Assembly (NCBI RefSeq): GCF_000179595.2
Contig: NZ_JH556653.1
Location: forward strand, 1,856,500 to 1,920,499
Reading direction: 5' to 3'
Origin: Acetivibrio cellulolyticus CD2
GTDB taxonomy: Bacteria > Bacillota > Clostridia > Acetivibrionales > Acetivibrionaceae
DNA length: 64,000 bases
The notes under the pieces are model-generated. The model was not told the origin of the DNA and did no database searches. It saw only the letters and a program-made list of their open reading frames with translations. Below, piece by piece: positions 62,144 to 64,000 of this stretch. A program made the position numbers and the translations under genes. Each line of letters starts with the position of its first letter. The stretch's first letter is position 1.

Positions 62144-63316
62144 CTATTTCAAGGTTTTAAATTCTTTTTTAAGTAAAGTCTCTTTATCATTAAAATTAAT
62201 AGATTTTAAAACCGAAGCTATTCTCTCTGCTGTCTTTCCATCTCCATAAGGGTTCTCTATATCCTTTAAATACTCTTTAAAATCCAAAGACATTGCAATG
62301 TCTATTGATCTTAATATGTCCTCTTTTTTACACGTACAGTCTATTATATTTTTCGTTCTGTACCGTCCCGCTTGTCTATCTCCAATATTTACAACTGGCA
62401 GTTTGAACCAAGCTGCCTCAATAATACCGCTTGAAGAATTTCCAATCATAAGCCGTGCACAATTCATTGCGCTTATATACGCCTTCTGTCCCATATTTTT
62501 AATAAAAACAAATTTCTGAGGCCATTTATCTGCATATTTTAAGATTGCTTCATAGACAATATTTCCACCTGCATCTGCGTTTGGCATTGTTACTAAAGTC
62601 TTTAGATTTGTTTCCATCAACGCCTCTAAAATCTCATTTATCTGCTCACCTGCCTGATGGTAATCATCTGTAGTAACTGGATGATAGGTCATCAAAGCAA
62701 TCTCTTCCTTTGCAAAGTTTACTCCAGTAAAGTCGTTCAATTCCTTTATCGGCATTTTCTCAATTGAGATTATATTTTCTATGCCTAATGCTCCAACGGT
62801 AAAAACCCTATCTATTCTCTCCCCCATTTGCACAATTCTATTTGCATATTCTTTAATGGATGGAAAATGCAGGGCTGCCATCTTGGTTATCGAATGCCTG
62901 ATAACTTCGTCTATTGCCCCAGCTGTAGCTTCCCCTCCGTGTATATGTGCTATAGGAATCCTGTGCATTACTGCAGCCATACAGGCCGACCACAGCTCAA
63001 ATCTGTCTCCTAAAACAATAAGAACATCATAATTATTTTGAGAAAAATGCTCCGAAAATCCATTAAGCCCTTCAGCTATAGCCTTACATATATCATTTGG
63101 AGTATCTCCACTCTGATTCATATCGATTTCACATGATATTTCAATACCATCTTCCAAAATCCTGTCTTTTGTATAACCATGCTTTTGAGACAAGTGCATC
63201 CCTGTAACAACCAGGTGTGTCTCAAAAAACACATCTGATTTAAGCCTTTTAATAAGAGGATTAAGAAGTCCGTATTCTGCTCTTGAACCGGTTACAATAG
63301 CTACTTTTATACTCAT
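62144..63316 (-). CDS. neuC: UDP-N-acetylglucosamine 2-epimerase, hydrolysing (NeuC/LegG type)
   Basis: A 390-aa GT-B-fold enzyme. Key segments: VTGSRAEYGLL at the N terminus, LGDRFELW, HIHGGEATAGAIDEVIRHSITKM, and IGNSSSGIIEAAWFKLPVVNIGDRQAGR. It releases the nucleotide and epimerises C2, giving the mannose-type sugar used by NeuB. In legionaminic acid pathways the substrate is a 2,4-diacetamido sugar nucleotide. It lies directly between the SIS gene and neuD. Confidence 0.93.
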   Translation of the reverse strand: MSIKVAIVTGSRAEYGLLNPLIKRLKSDVFFETHLVVTGMHLSQKHGYTKDRILEDGIEISCEIDMNQSGDTPNDICKAIAEGLNGFSEHFSQNNYDVLIVLGDRFELWSACMAAVMHRIPIAHIHGGEATAGAIDEVIRHSITKMAALHFPSIKEYANRIVQMGERIDRVFTVGALGIENIISIEKMPIKELNDFTGVNFAKEEIALMTYHPVTTDDYHQAGEQINEILEALMETNLKTLVTMPNADAGGNIVYEAILKYADKWPQKFVFIKNMGQKAYISAMNCARLMIGNSSSGIIEAAWFKLPVVNIGDRQAGRYRTKNIIDCTCKKEDILRSIDIAMSLDFKEYLKDIENPYGDGKTAERIASVLKSINFNDKETLLKKEFKTLK

Positions 63317-63318
63317 CT

Positions 63319-63885
63319 TTAGTAATATCCCTTCATAATATCTACAATAGAATGAAGTATTATTTGATGGACAAGTTCCACATATCCATACTTATCAGAC
63401 GGAACATAAAAATTAAGTTCTCCAAACTGTCTTAAAGGATTTTCCGGAGAAAAGCCCGAAAGAGTTATTACCTTACAATTCAAGCCGATAGCTGACTTGA
63501 CAGCATTTAATATATTAGGTGATTTGCCAGAACTACTGATTGCAATCAATATATCTCCACTAACTGCAATCATTTCAATAGGTTTTGTAAAAACTTCTTC
63601 ATACCCGTAATCGTTGCCAATGCAAGTCAAAAGTGTTGCCTCATTAAAGCAGATAGACCTTATACCACCATTTTTAAAATAATCGGTAGAGCTATGACTT
63701 GCTATAGCTGCACTTCCGCCATTCCCTATAAACATAAGTTTGTTGCCGTTTTTATGAGCCTCTTGAATTTTTTCTATACTCTGCCGGACTGCTTCATCAA
63801 AATCTATTTCATTAAAGCTGCTATCAGTAACAGATATATTCCCGATTACTTCATTAAGTCTGCCTAAATAAACTTTTCCGGACAT
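63319..63885 (-). CDS. gmhA: SIS-domain sugar isomerase (GmhA-like)
   Basis: About 188 aa. The SIS fold has FIGNGGSAAIASHSSTDYFKNGG, LTCIGNDYGYEEVF, IAISSSGKSPNIL and the C-terminal VHQIILHSIVDI, as in phosphoheptose isomerase. GmhA turns sedoheptulose 7-phosphate into heptose 7-phosphate. With GmhB in the same operon a heptose branch is plausible, although no kinase or nucleotidyltransferase is visible. Start ATG at 63885 (AAGGGG upstream). It ends 3 nt before neuC starts. Confidence 0.85.
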   Translation of the reverse strand: MSGKVYLGRLNEVIGNISVTDSSFNEIDFDEAVRQSIEKIQEAHKNGNKLMFIGNGGSAAIASHSSTDYFKNGGIRSICFNEATLLTCIGNDYGYEEVFTKPIEMIAVSGDILIAISSSGKSPNILNAVKSAIGLNCKVITLSGFSPENPLRQFGELNFYVPSDKYGYVELVHQIILHSIVDIMKGYY

Positions 63886-63902
63886 ATGCAAAACCCCTTT
63901 AG

Positions 63903-64000
63903 CTAGTTTGATAGGTATTTAAACCAATCCTTTGTAGCATCTTTAATTGTTTCTACCGTCCACAAAGGTGCTTTTCTCCAATAGTCTATATTTTTTAAAA
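63903..64000 (-). CDS. 3' end of an operon gene, possibly a sugar-nucleotide dehydratase
   Basis: The final 31 codons and a TAG stop (63903-63905) are readable on the minus strand: LKNIDYWRKAPLWTVETI, then KDATKDWFKYLSN. The rest lies beyond the right edge. The Tyr-Trp...Pro-Leu-Trp and ATKDWFKYL tail resembles the C terminus of LegB-type NAD-dependent 4,6-dehydratases, which would suit the pathway. The match is from memory and short. It lies 18 nt upstream of the SIS gene, in the same operon. Confidence 0.5.
   Translation of the reverse strand, partial: LKNIDYWRKAPLWTVETIKDATKDWFKYLSN

Overview
The window looks like a chromosomal segment from an anaerobic, Gram-positive, flagellated clostridium of low G+C content, probably near the cellulolytic Acetivibrio/Ruminiclostridium group. 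The evidence is AT-rich DNA, AGGAGG-type ribosome binding sites, an S-layer-homology (SLH) protein, copper-amine-oxidase-N secreted proteins, FlaG/FliD/FliS and an M-box riboswitch. The genus assignment is inference. Most genes are on the minus strand. I saw no tRNA, rRNA or CRISPR array.

Left end (1-11.6 kb): a very large secreted RHS-repeat protein (2778 aa) carries a C-terminal phage-tail-lysozyme-like tip. A small lipoprotein gene follows it and could be its immunity protein. Downstream lie broken copies of the RHS core: a frameshifted fragment, a tandem duplication of about 0.6 kb and a 93-bp inverted-repeat remnant. The first fragment runs off the left edge.

Housekeeping block (11.6-27.6 kb): a secreted beta-propeller protein; coaX; an Asn-rich protein; an amidohydrolase; birA; a conserved unknown; a folate operon (phosphodiesterase-folP-folB-folK) with folE separate at 27 kb; a membrane protein/zinc-ribbon pair; an iron alcohol dehydrogenase; and a CBS-type Mn pyrophosphatase next to a Ppx/GppA exopolyphosphatase.

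Middle (27.7-41 kb): a translationally coupled AraC regulator and unknown protein; a 171-bp imperfect palindrome; then a compact cyanophycin operon (iadA, a small membrane protein, cphB, cphA). A LexA-fold regulator that seems unable to self-cleave is divergent from it, with two perfect palindromes in the shared promoter region. leuB, another AraC regulator, a UPF0316 membrane protein, a radical SAM activase-like protein and an alpha/beta hydrolase follow.

Surface and flagellar block (41-64 kb): an SLH protein; a 1707-aa secreted protein with 17 beta-sandwich-like repeats; CorA under an M-box riboswitch; and flaG-fliD-fliS-flgN-like genes behind a textbook sigma-D promoter. Immediately upstream is a long same-strand operon for an amidinated nonulosonic (legionaminic-type) acid or related glycan: SIS/GmhA, NeuC, NeuD-type acyltransferase, a B12-radical SAM enzyme, NeuB, N-acetyl sugar amidotransferase, a glycosyltransferase-TPR protein, HisF/HisH paralogues, GmhB and a TPR protein. 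Its position suggests flagellin glycosylation. A truncated gene at the right edge may be the sugar-nucleotide dehydratase of the same pathway.
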